Source of the DNA: Viola odorata
Taxonomy: Eukaryota; Streptophyta; Magnoliopsida; Malpighiales; Violaceae
Length of the DNA: 64,000 nt
NCBI GenBank assembly: GCA_963691705.1
Contig: OY829539.1
Span: 6,388,501 to 6,452,500 of the forward strand
Direction of reading: 5' to 3'
Made by a program: the position numbers and the translations under genes. This document shows positions 11,860 to 22,270 of the stretch, in pieces; within the stretch, counting starts at the first letter, position 1, and each line of letters opens with the position of its first letter. Under the pieces are notes generated by a model that saw only the letters and a program-made list of their open reading frames with translations, had not been told where the DNA came from and did no database searches.

Positions 11860-12370
11860 AAATTGCGGAAATGTAAATTACGGAAGCATAAATTACGGAA
11901 ACATAAATTGCGGAAACGAAAATTGCAAAAATGTAAAAGGATAACTTCCCTGAAAAATGAGCTTGGATATTTTTTGACACCTTCTTTTGGTCGTCACTTC
12001 ACCTGCTTGCCCCCAAGTTCACAAGTCTTGTTGTACCTGAAATGCAAAATTGCAGAAATGTAAATTGCAAAAACATAGATTGCGGAAGGGGAATTTGTAA
12101 ATGTAAAGGACAACTCCCTTGAAAAATGAGCTTTGACATTTTTCAATGTCTTCCTTCGGTTGTCACTTCATTCGCTTGCCCCCAAGTTTACAAGTCTTAT
12201 TGCACCTGAAATGTAAATTTGCAGAAATGTAAACAGCAGAAACATAAATTGCTGAAGTGTGAAAGGACCACTTCCCTAAAAAATGACCTTTGGCATTTTT
12301 CGACACCTTCTTCTGGTTGTCACTTCACTTGCTTGCCCCCAAGTTTGCAAGTCTTATTGCACCTAAAATG
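11860..12370. repeat. ~165-bp tandem array in element B, 3 copies
   Basis: Each copy has a GTAAATTGC(A/G)GAAA-rich part followed by CTTGCCCCCAAGTT and AAGTCTTRTTG. The CTTGCCCCCAAG boxes start near 12006, 12174 and 12332, so periods are about 168 and 158. Inside is a shorter ~16-bp subrepeat (ATTGCGGAAACATAA type) at 11850-11935. Confidence 0.75.
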
Positions 12371-13086
12371 AAGAGACAATTAAATAGTAAATTCATTAGG
12401 GAAAAGGTATCCCAAGATGTTGAATTTAAAGTTAACGAAAAACAGAGATATTGAAAAGAACGCGTGGGTTGTTTCCCACGAAATGCCCTTGTTTAAAGTC
12501 GTAGGCTCGACTATGGTGAAGCTTCCTTTTACGCATGTGATCAAGATTGACGGAAGTAGGGGTGTGAACCGCTTCGCCCAAGTTTAGTTGTCGACATTTC
12601 TGACGGTTCCATCATGGCATCTTGAAGAATAACCATTGAGTTCTTGAATAGTTTTCTAGATGAGAACGACCTCTTCATCACCCTTGCTCATGTGTATGGA
12701 GAAGAACTCACCTATTGAAACACGTGTGAACGCACACACCTATCATTGTACCTATAAAACTTAGCATCGGGTTAATGGGGTTAGTCAAAACGTGGTTCTT
12801 GTGACCCTAACTACTCCAAGGTGCGACCGACACCACACTTCCCTTTCGTTATTTAAAACTCAAAAGATATGATACGTAAGTTTTTTTTTAACCAAAGGGG
12901 AACGCAAGTTCCTATAAAAGACAACAAGACATGAACATATATTCATCTTTTTAACCGAAGGGGAACGTAGGTTCCTATAAAAGACAACAAAACATGCATA
13001 TATATTTATAAGTGAACATCAAGAAGCGTGATGACGGTCCAATTACGCAGAGCCCCCCCAGACTTCTTCACGAAAATGACCAAGCC
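12371..13086 (-). other. Deletion-scar region and 3' UTR of element B
   Basis: On the minus strand, at about 13075, the gag sequence jumps to the sequence that in element D lies at 54925-54995, just before the pro/RT intron. A ~58-bp intron-like segment with GTTCCCCTT and TTTTATAGGAAC then occurs twice (12890-13005). The rest (12400-12880) is unrecognised and shows no RT similarity. Confidence 0.6.
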
Positions 13087-14713
13087 TTACATTCTTCTGT
13101 TACCCAGAGCATAATTTGGAAGAGGGTTGGTGTTTGTGTTGGGTTCTTTGGTTAACCCTTCGAAGGAGATCCATCCGCACTTGATTAAGTAATGGACTTT
13201 GGTTCTAAAGCCAACGCAATTTTCTATGGTGTGGCCCAGAGCTCCAGCATGGTACACGCATCTAGCATTAGGATCATACCACTTTGGGTATGAGGGTTGT
13301 ATAGGTGGGATTGGGGTTGGTGCGATTTGCCCGATCGCTAGAAGATGCTCGTAGATTTCCCCTAAAGGAATTGGGAGAGGTAGCAGTGGTTCCTGTTTCC
13401 AACGATTGTTCTGGTTATTTTGGTTCTTTGGTGGGTTATATGGAGGCGGTGAGAATGGTGATGGCGCATGGTATATCGGTGGTGTAATAGGTGGCCTATA
13501 GCTAGGCTGGTGAAAAGGCAAAGTTGACATCTTTCTTTATGATAGGCTCTTTCCTAGGTGTTACCTCGGGAGTGGGAATAACGATTCTTCCTATCTTGAT
13601 CCCTTGTTCAACTCTTTCTGCTATCAGAACCATGTCAGAAAAGTTGTTCGACGGGTTGGAAATAAGGTAAGTGTAGTAAGGGGTTTTGAAGGTGTTCACA
13701 AAGATTGACAAGAGTTCTTTGTCATTCAAAGGAGGAGACATCCTGGAAGCTAGTTCTCTCCACCTCTGGGCATAAGCTTTTACTGATTCGTCCATTTTCT
13801 TCTCTAGGTTTTGGAGGTCGGAGTGGTCTGGTGCTACCTCCATGTTGAATTTATATTGTTTGAAGAAAGCATCCGATAAATCCCTCCAAGTCTTGATCTT
13901 GGCTCTGTCTAGGCCCATGTACCAAGTCAAAGCATGCTTGGCCAAACTCTCTCTGAACAGATGGATCAGAAGAGGCTCATTGTGTATCATTTCGGCCATC
14001 TTATTGCAATAGGTCTTAAGGTGAGTCTTTGGGCACTCGACCCCAGTGTACTTCTCGAAATCCGGAACTTTGTACTTAGGAGGCATCACAATCCCTGGGA
14101 CCATGCATATGTCTGCTGGGCATGTAGGGTCAAAGGGGTCCGTTCCTTCAATGGCTCTGAGCCTTTCCTCCAGTAGGCTTAATCTATCCATATTCGGCCT
14201 CTCCATGACGACCATGCTAGGACCAAGGGGTTGTAGGGGTTCTGATGTGAATGGTGGTTGCGTCGGATAGACGAAAAGAGGGCGAATTCCCGTAGGATCG
14301 GGGATCATGCCTTGAGTGTAGTGGGCCTGAGGAGGGCAACGACTTTGGGATTCCTGATGAATCTGAGTTTTACCAGGGTCCAAGGTAAGGTTGACTAAGG
14401 AATGCTGCAGAGCTGCAGTAGCTTCTTCACCTGTGTTGACTACAAGATTTGTGGTGATAGGTCTGACGAACGGACTATTCCACTGCCATTGACCCGTGGG
14501 CCCTGAGAATGACTGGGGTACCGAAGGTCCAGCTATGGTGGATGAAGAAGGTCCCATCATCTGAGTAGGATCAAAACCGGGTGGGAACTCTGAGGTGGCT
14601 TCATCACGCTCTTTTTCGGCCAGAGCGGCCCTCTCTGTAGTAACCCTGACTTGCTCTTCTAACTCCGCTATTCTAGCAGCCAATCTCTCTTCTGTCTTCG
14701 CTTGTTCAGCCAT
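13087..14713 (-). pseudogene. gag: gag of element B (frameshifted, truncated)
   Basis: This is the retrotransposon Gag, the nucleocapsid precursor. The minus-strand frame from ATG 14713 (MAEQAKTEERL; an open frame extends upstream without ATG) has a coiled-coil start (RIAELEEQVRVTTERAA), a proline-rich linker, and then the conserved Ty3-type gag core with LTWYMGLDRAKIKTW and YAQRWRELASRM. A one-base frameshift near 13515 separates this from the C-terminal part, which holds a zinc-knuckle-like C-x2-H-x5-H-x4-C (CVYHAGALGHTIENC). The frame ends at TAA 13087, right at the internal deletion, so protease and everything after it is missing. Compared with the gag of element D it keeps 14 residues (ASRM to KELL) that D has lost. 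Confidence 0.85.
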
Positions 14714-15059
14714 TTTTCGTGCTTGAAGTCTAGTCACGGGGAGCCTAGGGGGAGTAGTTTTTCTTCGAGGAGCTATCGTTAACCTGAAAAAATGAAAAAA
14801 GGCAATAAAAGGGTTAATATCGGTGATGCGATCCCGAGGCCTCCACACTGCTTATTCACTCTTCCGGCCACACTTTCACTTGATACTTTGAGGATGGACG
14901 AGAAGATGATACTTTGGTGAAGATATACAGGAAGCTTTTATTCATTCCAACGACGCGATGTGATCTTGGATGCTACCAATGGAACCCCTTGAAGCCAAAT
15001 GACGCGATTAGCTAATGTTATCATGCTCAGAAAATCTCTAAATCCGTCGCCCAAAAAGG

Positions 15060-16460
15060 TTGATTTTTGGTATGAGCATACTTCAATCTGTTATTGATAA
15101 CTTTCATGTTTTGGCCGAGCTGTAATTCTGAATTCATCGTATCCATATTGGCCCGGGTAGAAGATCGCGCGGCTGAGACCGAGAAACTGTCATCCTTACG
15201 TCCAAATTATCTACGTGAGATGGGCTGCTCGTAAGAATCCCATTTTTGGTGAGGGGAATCTTCAATGTGCCGTGAAGATCTTTCATGTTTTGGCCGAGTG
15301 GAAATTCTGAGCCCATTGTATCCGTATTGATCAAAACAAAAGAACACGCGGCTGAGACCGAGCAGAGCAGCTGTCCTTACGCCTAAATTATTTACGAGAG
15401 ATGTGTTGCCCCGAATGCTCTGAAATTTGATGTGGGCATACATCAATGTGTTGCGAACATCTTTAGGGTTTTGGTAGAATGGAAATTCTGAGCCTAACGC
15501 CTTCATATTGGCCGAGACAAATGAGCGCGCGGCTGAACGAACGATTTTGGGGGTGAAAAACTGATTTCGGAGCCGAAGCTAGCGGTATACCGCCAGGGGC
15601 CAGGCGGTATACCGCCAGAGATGGCCTTTCGAGGGCTTTGGCTTTTGGCTGAGGTGCACTACTCCAAAAATTCTTAAATTTGGTAGGGACACACTTCAAC
15701 GTGTTACGAACATCTTTCATGTTTTGGCCAAACAGAAATTCTGAGCCTAACGCATTCATATTGGCCGAGACAAAAGATCGCGCGGCTGAGACCGAGAAAA
15801 CTGGCCTCCTTACGTCCAAATTATTTGTGAGCGATGTGCTGCTCGGAAAAATTCCATTTTTGGTATGGAAACTCTTTAAGGTGTTGTGAACATCTTTCGT
15901 GTTTTGCCCAAGTGGAAAGTCTTAGCCGATTGTGTTGATATTGGCCAGAATAAAAGAACGCGCCGCTGTGACCGAGAAGAAACGACTGTCCTTGCACTTT
16001 AAAATTTTTTTTTGAAAGATTGGTCGTCCAGAACTTCATGAAAGTTTTCAGAGTTAAACTTCAACATGTTGGGAACATCTTTTATGTTTTGGCTGAGTGG
16101 AAACTCCGAGCCAATCATCTCCGTTTTTCCCAAGACAAAAGATCGCGCAGCTGGGACCGAGTAGCAGCTGCCCTTGCGTTTCGAATTTTTTCGCGAGAGA
16201 TGTGCTGTTCCGAAAATTATGAAATTTGGTAAGGGTGGAGTCTTATGTGTTACGAACGTTTTTTGTGTTTCGGTTGAGTGAAAATTTGGGGCCAAACGTA
16301 TTCATATTGGCCGAGACAAAAGTGTGTGCAGCTGAAGCCAAAATAACTACCTTTTGCGTTCCGAATTTGTTTGTGAGCGTGTTTTTTTTTTTTTTCAGGG
16401 TTAGTCTTTCGCGTTGTGTCTTTGGGCTTTGGGGTTTCATTTTGAGGAGAGTCATACCTT
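15060..16460 (-). repeat. ~181-bp degenerate tandem array upstream of gag in element B, 7 copies
   Basis: Each monomer carries TTTTGGCCGAG, AAATTCTGAGCC, ATATTGGCCGAGACAAAAGA and a CGCGGCTGAGACCGAG box. The TTTTGG boxes fall near 15110, 15290, 15470, 15720, 15898, 16084 and 16266: about 180-184 bp apart except one gap of 250 bp that holds a ~70-bp insert with CGGTATACCG palindromes. The minus strand keeps short open frames with a recurring GSEF-x-F-x-QN-x-K motif because the unit is near 60 codons, but frames break between copies. Codons are not convincingly conserved. The array sits where element D has its extra ORF. Confidence 0.85.
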
Positions 16461-17347
16461 CGGGAGTAGTGGTCTTTTGACATCCTTCGTAATAAAAAAA
16501 AACTCCCCTAATTTATCCGAATAACTTACAAGCTTTGTCATTGCTGATTTTTTTCAAAAAGAACACAACTAATATATGTTGGATCAACTATCTAGATTCA
16601 TCTAAGGAAAGGCTAATAGACAAAAGTCTAGGAACATCGTTACATAGGGCGAAAAGATAAAATCAAAGTAGCTGATGCGCGATTTAATTTCCCAAGTTTC
16701 GAAACGTCAAACTCCACTACGTCCGTCCCAATCTTGGTCTACAAAACCTGAATTCAACATATGCCCTTGTTCTAACCGATCAATGTAGCTCGAAATCCCG
16801 AAAGTATTAAGTGAAAGCATCGTAGGTGTTGCCCTGAGGAGTGAATAAACGGTGCGGGGCTTTTTTCGGAAGAAGAAAAAAAATCCTGTACTTAAAGACG
16901 AAAAGGTGAGGAAAATATAAAGATAAAATCATAGCATATAAATAAATGGCATCAAAAAATGCACGAACATGATGCATGTGCTGGTGTGACTTCACCTATT
17001 TCTAACTGGCTTGAAAGTTCCCGAATGTTACCCTAAAAGGGGTCCCCTATAAACGGATACGAGAGCGTTGACCGAATCATGACAAGGATTCTGTGCGCTC
17101 AATCCATTTAAGGGTTCAACATCCGAGTTAGGGTTCATGAAAGCTTACCAAGGCGTGGGCCCCAGGACTTCACTACTACCAATCCTAATCCTATTTGGTG
17201 TTATGGCCGGCGATAGGCATTTATGCATGAGATGCATATGAACAATTTATTAAAGCCAATTTATAACAATCACGAAAACAATTTATTTAAAGCAAGTAAA
17301 TAATAATAAAAAAGCAAACACCATAAAACCAGCTTCGACCCTACTAA
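16461..17347 (-). other. Leader of element B between PBS and tandem array
   Basis: No coding region. A segment near 17030-17170 matches the leader of element D around 46320-46470 in reverse, which confirms kinship. Confidence 0.5.
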
Positions 17348-17365
17348 TCCCCAGTGAAGTCGCCA
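17348..17365 (-). promoter_or_regulatory. Primer-binding site of element B
   Basis: TGGCGACTTCACTGGGGA on the minus strand, three bases after the LTR end. It is identical to the PBS of element D. Complementarity to a tRNA 3' end (a tRNA-Arg is typical of Ogre elements) is inferred and not checked. Confidence 0.75.
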
Positions 17366-17368
17366 AAC

Positions 17369-20300
17369 TGTCGCACCTCTTTTTTCGTTGAAAACGAGTT
17401 TAAGGTTCGCGGCGGATGCTAAGCATAAATGGATGCTTCGCATAATGCAATGAAGTCGCCACCCTATTTTTCTAAGGTTTAGGGAACCTAATGTTATGGC
17501 ATAAAATAAATAAACTAAGGCACAATGGTCTAAACCAAAGAACGATGGTTCGAGGTCGTATTTATGGACTTGGGAAGGTGTTAGGCACCCAAGTCACATC
17601 CTTAAAAAAGGTTACCGGTATGCGAGGTGTTTTGAAAAATGTTTTGAACATGTAATTGGGCCATCTAAGGTGACGTTACATCTTAGCATTGGGTCATGTT
17701 ATTTTCGTTTAGGGGTTCGAGGGATGGGGTTACCATTTTGTCTCGATGCTAGAGCGGACGCTCCCCCTTTATCATTGGGTCATGCATGATTATCTAGTTA
17801 CTAAGTGATCTATCATGGCAAAACTATCATTGTACATTTTTATGAATGCACGTATGGTTGGTATGGCCTTTGGAGCCATTATGCATATCACTTAACAAGA
17901 AAAGCATTTAATTTCATGGTAATTTAAACGCGAGTGACGTAAACATGTAAGCATGTGGGTTGATTTTACTTATTAGCAATTCTATATGTCATGCATACAA
18001 TTTGGTGGTTTTAACGCTTCCTAAGTGGTCATGCATACGATAAGGTTAAGGCTTTGGACCTTCGTGTGAACATACAAGGAAACGTTTTAAGGTAATCTTA
18101 CCTTTTGGACGAACCCCGATCGACGACAATTGACATAAATACTTTAGGTATACAACCATACACGATTTAACTACTTAACTAATTGTTACAAACCACAATC
18201 CAAAATAATAACTGTTTATCTAATTATTACAAATTGGAGGTCGGAATAACTATCTAACTAATTATTACAACAAGTGAAATACTAATTATTACAACAAGTA
18301 AAAATGGGTAATTAATTATTACAAGTGAAAATGGGTAATTAATTATTACAACAAGTTTAGCAATTTATTACCTCATTTATGCAATTAAAAGTAATTGACG
18401 ATTAATTATCATATACGAATGCATGAAAATAATGCCTATAATTCTAATGGGTCGGGCTTAGGCCCATTCTTGGATTCCTAACTTGGGATGATACGTATGT
18501 AAATAACTTTTACGGAAATCATTTAAATTAAATAAAAGAAAGGTAAAACGTACTTTTGCGCAAAGGTTTAGTGTTTAACCTACAAAGCGAGAGTGTTAGC
18601 GAAGGTTTGAAAATAAATAAATAATAAAGCGCGCATGCAATATTTATTTAATTTGATGAATAAATAATAAAACACGATAAACAAGTAGCAATTTATTTCA
18701 TACGAGCACATAAATAATTAAACATGGCATAATCATTATTATCATACAAACATTTAATTAAGCATGGCATAAACACATCATTTAGTCATACAAGTTTTCC
18801 ATGCAATTTAAATATTAATTAAAAGCTAATGAACATTTTTCCTCATTTTGAACACAAAAATAAACCTATGAACATTTTTATTCATTTTAAACACATTAGT
18901 AATGCATACAAGCATTTTAATTAATTTTAACATTTTATAAAATCATACGAACATTTTACACTTTTTACGGAAAAAATGAGTGGGTCCCACATTCGAATTT
19001 TCGACATTAAAAAATAGGCTTCGCCTAAGCCAAGCCCAAGTTTTAATTTATATGATTGATGGGCCATGCATAAAAGGAAAGGGAGTAGGAACGGATGGGC
19101 TTGGCTTAAGCCAAGGCCCATCCATGTAATTAATTAAAAGGAAAAGGAAGGGACGGGCCGAAGCCTTAGGCTGCACTGTTCTTCTTCTTCAGCTACGTCG
19201 CCGGCGACGCTGCCGGCGACAAGGGTGGCCACTCCAGCCACCAAACCACCCGAAAACAGACCCAAACGAACCCCCAACTCCCACACAATTAAACCTCACA
19301 AAAACAGCAAGAAATTTGTGCCGAAATAGTGGCCAATTTTAACATGGAATAATAAGCCATTTAATGTGCATATATGGCTATTAATTAGCCTACACATCAT
19401 ACAATCAAATTGAGGCAAGAGAAATATCATTAGCATATAAACTAAGCATATGAGTCAAGTTTAAGCAATTAAATCATGCATTATATACAAAAACGAAAAT
19501 TTAAAGAGAGTTCTAGAGAGAGAGCTCACTTTCCAGGAGAGCAATTTGGCCAAGAAAGATGAGCAAGAAATGGAGATTAAGAGGAGATTTTGGTGCCCCC
19601 TTCTTGTTGATAATTTCTTGCTATTTATAGAGGGAAGTGGAGTCGGTTTGGAGGCAAAGGCTTGGCTGCAAATGGCCGGGAAAGGTGGAAAGGTGAACAG
19701 TGGCGGAGTGGAGGCCAAGTTTTGGGTTTGTGTGGCCAAGGGTCACTGATGGGAGGTTTTGTGATGATCAATTGTAGTCTGCGAGCTAGCTGGGAAGAAA
19801 AGGGAGGCAATTTGGATATTTCATGCATTAATTGTCATTAATGCATGAAATTGGACACGAACGGGATATTTTCGTACGATCGAAATTGTACGAAAGCGAA
19901 AATAAATCCGAGCCGAGGAAACCACGACGTGTAGAAAAATAAGACAAGAAAACTAGCGTACAGAAAATAACCGAGAATTTTGAGTTAACGTATTTATTTT
20001 CTCCTTCGGAAACGTCAAAACGTTTGAACGCAAAATAAATGTTCTTACGACAAAAATTGAACGAAACTGAACGAGGTGGCGTGAAATAGAAAAATAGCAC
20101 GTAATTATCAATTAAATAAATTACGCGTTCGAGCCACGGTCCGAGAAAACTTACTCGGGACCGAGAAAAGTTCGCGTGAAGACAGTCGAAAATACGAAAA
20201 ACTAAAAAGATACGAAATGACACGGAATATTAAACAAACTAGCCCAGGATAAAAAATCGACGGAAATTTGACCTAGACGAGCAATTAAATGTGGTAAACA

Positions 20301-20516
20301 TAAAAATACGAGAATACGCTGACGATAAACCGAAAAATACGGTTTAGTCGAAAATACGGGAAAAATACGAAAAATTCAAAAGATGTGAAATGGCGTGAAA
20401 TATTAAAAAAATAGTCCATGATCAAAAATTGATTGAAATTTGACGTAAACGGGCTATTAATGCACATGTAATAAAACAAAAAAATTGTAACGTAAGTCAA
20501 AATTCGGGTAGCAACA
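17369..20516 (-). repeat. LTR-B, right copy (5' LTR of element B), 3148 bp
   Basis: On the minus strand it starts TGTTGCTACCCGAATTTTGA at 20516 and ends GTGCGACA at 17369. TATA box CTATAAATAG at 19630-19621. U5 hairpin at 17567-17595 and PBS-like box TGGCGACTTCATTG at 17461-17448. Nearly identical to the left copy. Confidence 0.93.
17448..17595 (-). other. Conserved U5 module of right LTR-B
   Basis: The stem GACTTGGG (17567-17574) / CCCAAGTC (17588-17595) has a 13-nt loop. The PBS-like box at 17448-17461 lies about 85 bp before the LTR end and the true PBS follows at 17365-17348. Confidence 0.7.
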
Positions 20517-20521
20517 AATAT

Positions 20522-20735
20522 TAGTACAGGGTAGCTGTTCTCAATAATTACAAGAGCCTTATTTTTATTCTTTTGGGAAAACAAGAGGATAGATGCTATC
20601 TCATCAATTTCAAGAGATGATAGATGCTATCTCATAAAAGATAATATATTCTTTTGGGAGCACCAAAAAAAATCTCACAGAGATTTAATTAAATGCGAGA
20701 GGTTTGGATTAAAATGAATCAGTTATTTTTTTTAA
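20522..20735. repeat. Duplicated host block (right of element B)
   Basis: It contains CTCAATAATTACAAGAGCC, ATAGATGCTATCTCATCAAT and TTTGGATTAAAATGAATCAG. Other copies are at 24960-25180, 22840-22945 (partial) and 41440-41530 (partial). It is the continuation of the block interrupted by element B. Confidence 0.75.
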
Positions 20736-21480
20736 AAATTAGTTAAAAATTACAATAATATATTATTAATATGTGTCATCTTAACTATATTATTAATAAT
20801 TAATAGTCTTACTTTATAAATATTAACTATATAAATGGCTATTACAATTTACAATAATATATTACTAGAATGTGTCATCTTAACTATATAAATGACTATT
20901 AAAATTTTATTTCTTAGTTCATATAATGTACTTAATAAAATTTTGTATTTAAAATAACAAAAAAAAATGAGGACTTTTAATTGAGTTTAAAAAAAAAAAA
21001 AGGAAAAATGCATAATACATTAGTAATTTAAACATTAATAAAATTTAAATTAAAAGTATAAAACTCTAAACAATTAGTAAATTTTAATTTTATGACAGTT
21101 GATAATAATTAATAGCTTTTACAATTTACAACTATATTACTAGAAAAAAAAATATATGCATAAGGAATTTTAATATAGTATAGAAGGAAAAAAGAAAGAG
21201 GAGGAGTTAAGTTTAGAAAGAAAAAAAAAATGGGAGCCAAGTGATGAGTGATGAGTTAACCATTAAACCAAATGGAAACTTTAATATTATTGTGCATATT
21301 TATATATATATATTTTTTCGGTTCTACTGGTTCCCGGATTTTAAGGGTAGGAGAACCGGACCGAACCGAAACTTTCCGATTCGGGTAAAAAAAAACCCGG
21401 ACTGGTCCGGGTCAAAAAAAAGATTATTCCGATCAGGTTTTCGGTCCGGCCCGATTTTTGTACACTCCTAGTTAAAACAA
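20736..21480. other. AT-rich spacer with a hAT-like repeat end
   Basis: No genes. At 21320-21473 a GGTTC/CGGACCG-rich stretch ends GTACACTCCTAG. Its reverse complement (CTAGGAGTGTAC, followed by AAAAATCGGGCC) resembles the ends of common non-autonomous hAT elements. No matching left end was located. Confidence 0.4.
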
Positions 21481-21504
21481 CTTGTACAACTACGGTATGT
21501 AATA

Positions 21505-21751
21505 CTCCCTCCGGACTTTATTAACTGTCACTTTTCTACGGATTCTTACTGTTCATAATGATTGTCATTTTACTTCTTCGGGTCCACATTTTTTTGCCTT
21601 TTCGATCCCATATTTTTTGTACTATTAAAGGATGGGTTAACTAATTATTGGACAAAAAATCAAAGTTCGATTTGAAATAGAAAAAAAAATAAAAAATGGC
21701 ATTGCAGTCTGCCACTGTGCCACAGCGACACCCTTTCAAGTCCAGAGGGAG
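21505..21751. mobile_element. Stowaway-like MITE, 247 bp
   Basis: The termini CTCCCTCCGGACTT and AAGTCCAGAGGGAG are inverted repeats (one mismatch), flanked by TA on both sides. No coding capacity. The paralogous block at about 25200-25230 reads gtatgtaatataatatact, exactly the joined flanks with one TA, i.e. an empty site. Assignment to the Tc1/mariner-linked Stowaway group rests on the CTCCCTCCG end and TA target. Confidence 0.9.
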
Positions 21752-22270
21752 TATAATATACTTTCTTCGTTTTTTTAAATTTTCATGATGATTAAAAAAA
21801 TAATTAGATAATAATTATTTATAATTTTTGACTAAAGTACTCTGATTAATTATAAGCCCACCTTCTTTATTATTCATCTAATCAAACTACAGTATTTTTT
21901 TTAAAAAAAATATTAAAACTCAGAGAGGATAAAAAATCCAAATTTCACTTAGTTTTAGAACCAAAATTTGTTCAAAAAATATAGAATTTTAACAATCAAA
22001 TTTCAGATTCATCCGCCAGATTTTTTACAACCAAAATTTGGCCAAAAATTAGTAGTTCCTCAAAACCCAAGATTAATTGCAGAAAAACCAATCTTTATGA
22101 TCTTTCGAAGGACACTGCAGTGATGTTGGAGTCAGTAAACACAGTCATACACAGATTGTAAGACTAATACGGTTTTTTTACCTAGCACAATTCTAGGAAG
22201 TTCTTCTGGTATGAACAATGATGGTTAGAACAACAAAGAAGTAAAGTTGCATATCTCCTTGCCATATGAA
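21752..22270. repeat. Duplicated host block B, copy 1
   Basis: Paralogous to 25215-25700. It contains GGCACTGCAGTGATGTTGGA-like and CATACACAG(A/G)TTGTAAGAC segments that could be a non-coding or gene-derived fragment. No frame is maintained. Confidence 0.65.

Larger units (their letters stand above)
6212..20516 (-). mobile_element. Element B: complete non-autonomous Tat/Ogre-type LTR retrotransposon, 14.3 kb
   Basis: Two long LTRs (6212-9405 and 17369-20516) flank an 8-kb interior, and aatat duplications sit at 6207-6211 and 20517-20521. On the minus strand the order is LTR, PBS, leader, ~181-bp tandem array, gag, deletion scar, 3' untranslated region with several tandem arrays, PPT, LTR. 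No protease, RT, RNase H or integrase remains. The leader, gag and 3' UTR pieces match element D, so it derives from the same family. The LTRs differ by a few small indels and scattered substitutions, on the order of one to two percent by eye. The insertion therefore looks younger than element D. Mobilisation in trans is inferred. Confidence 0.92.

Noticed and set aside
12371..12880. Possible remnant of reverse transcriptase downstream of gag in element B
   Set aside because: Reading the minus strand gave no RT, RNase H or integrase motif in any frame.
15134..16483. Six overlapping minus-strand frames as a gene family
   Set aside because: They are successive monomers of one tandem array with frame breaks between units. 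Coding use is kept only as a hypothesis in the findings.
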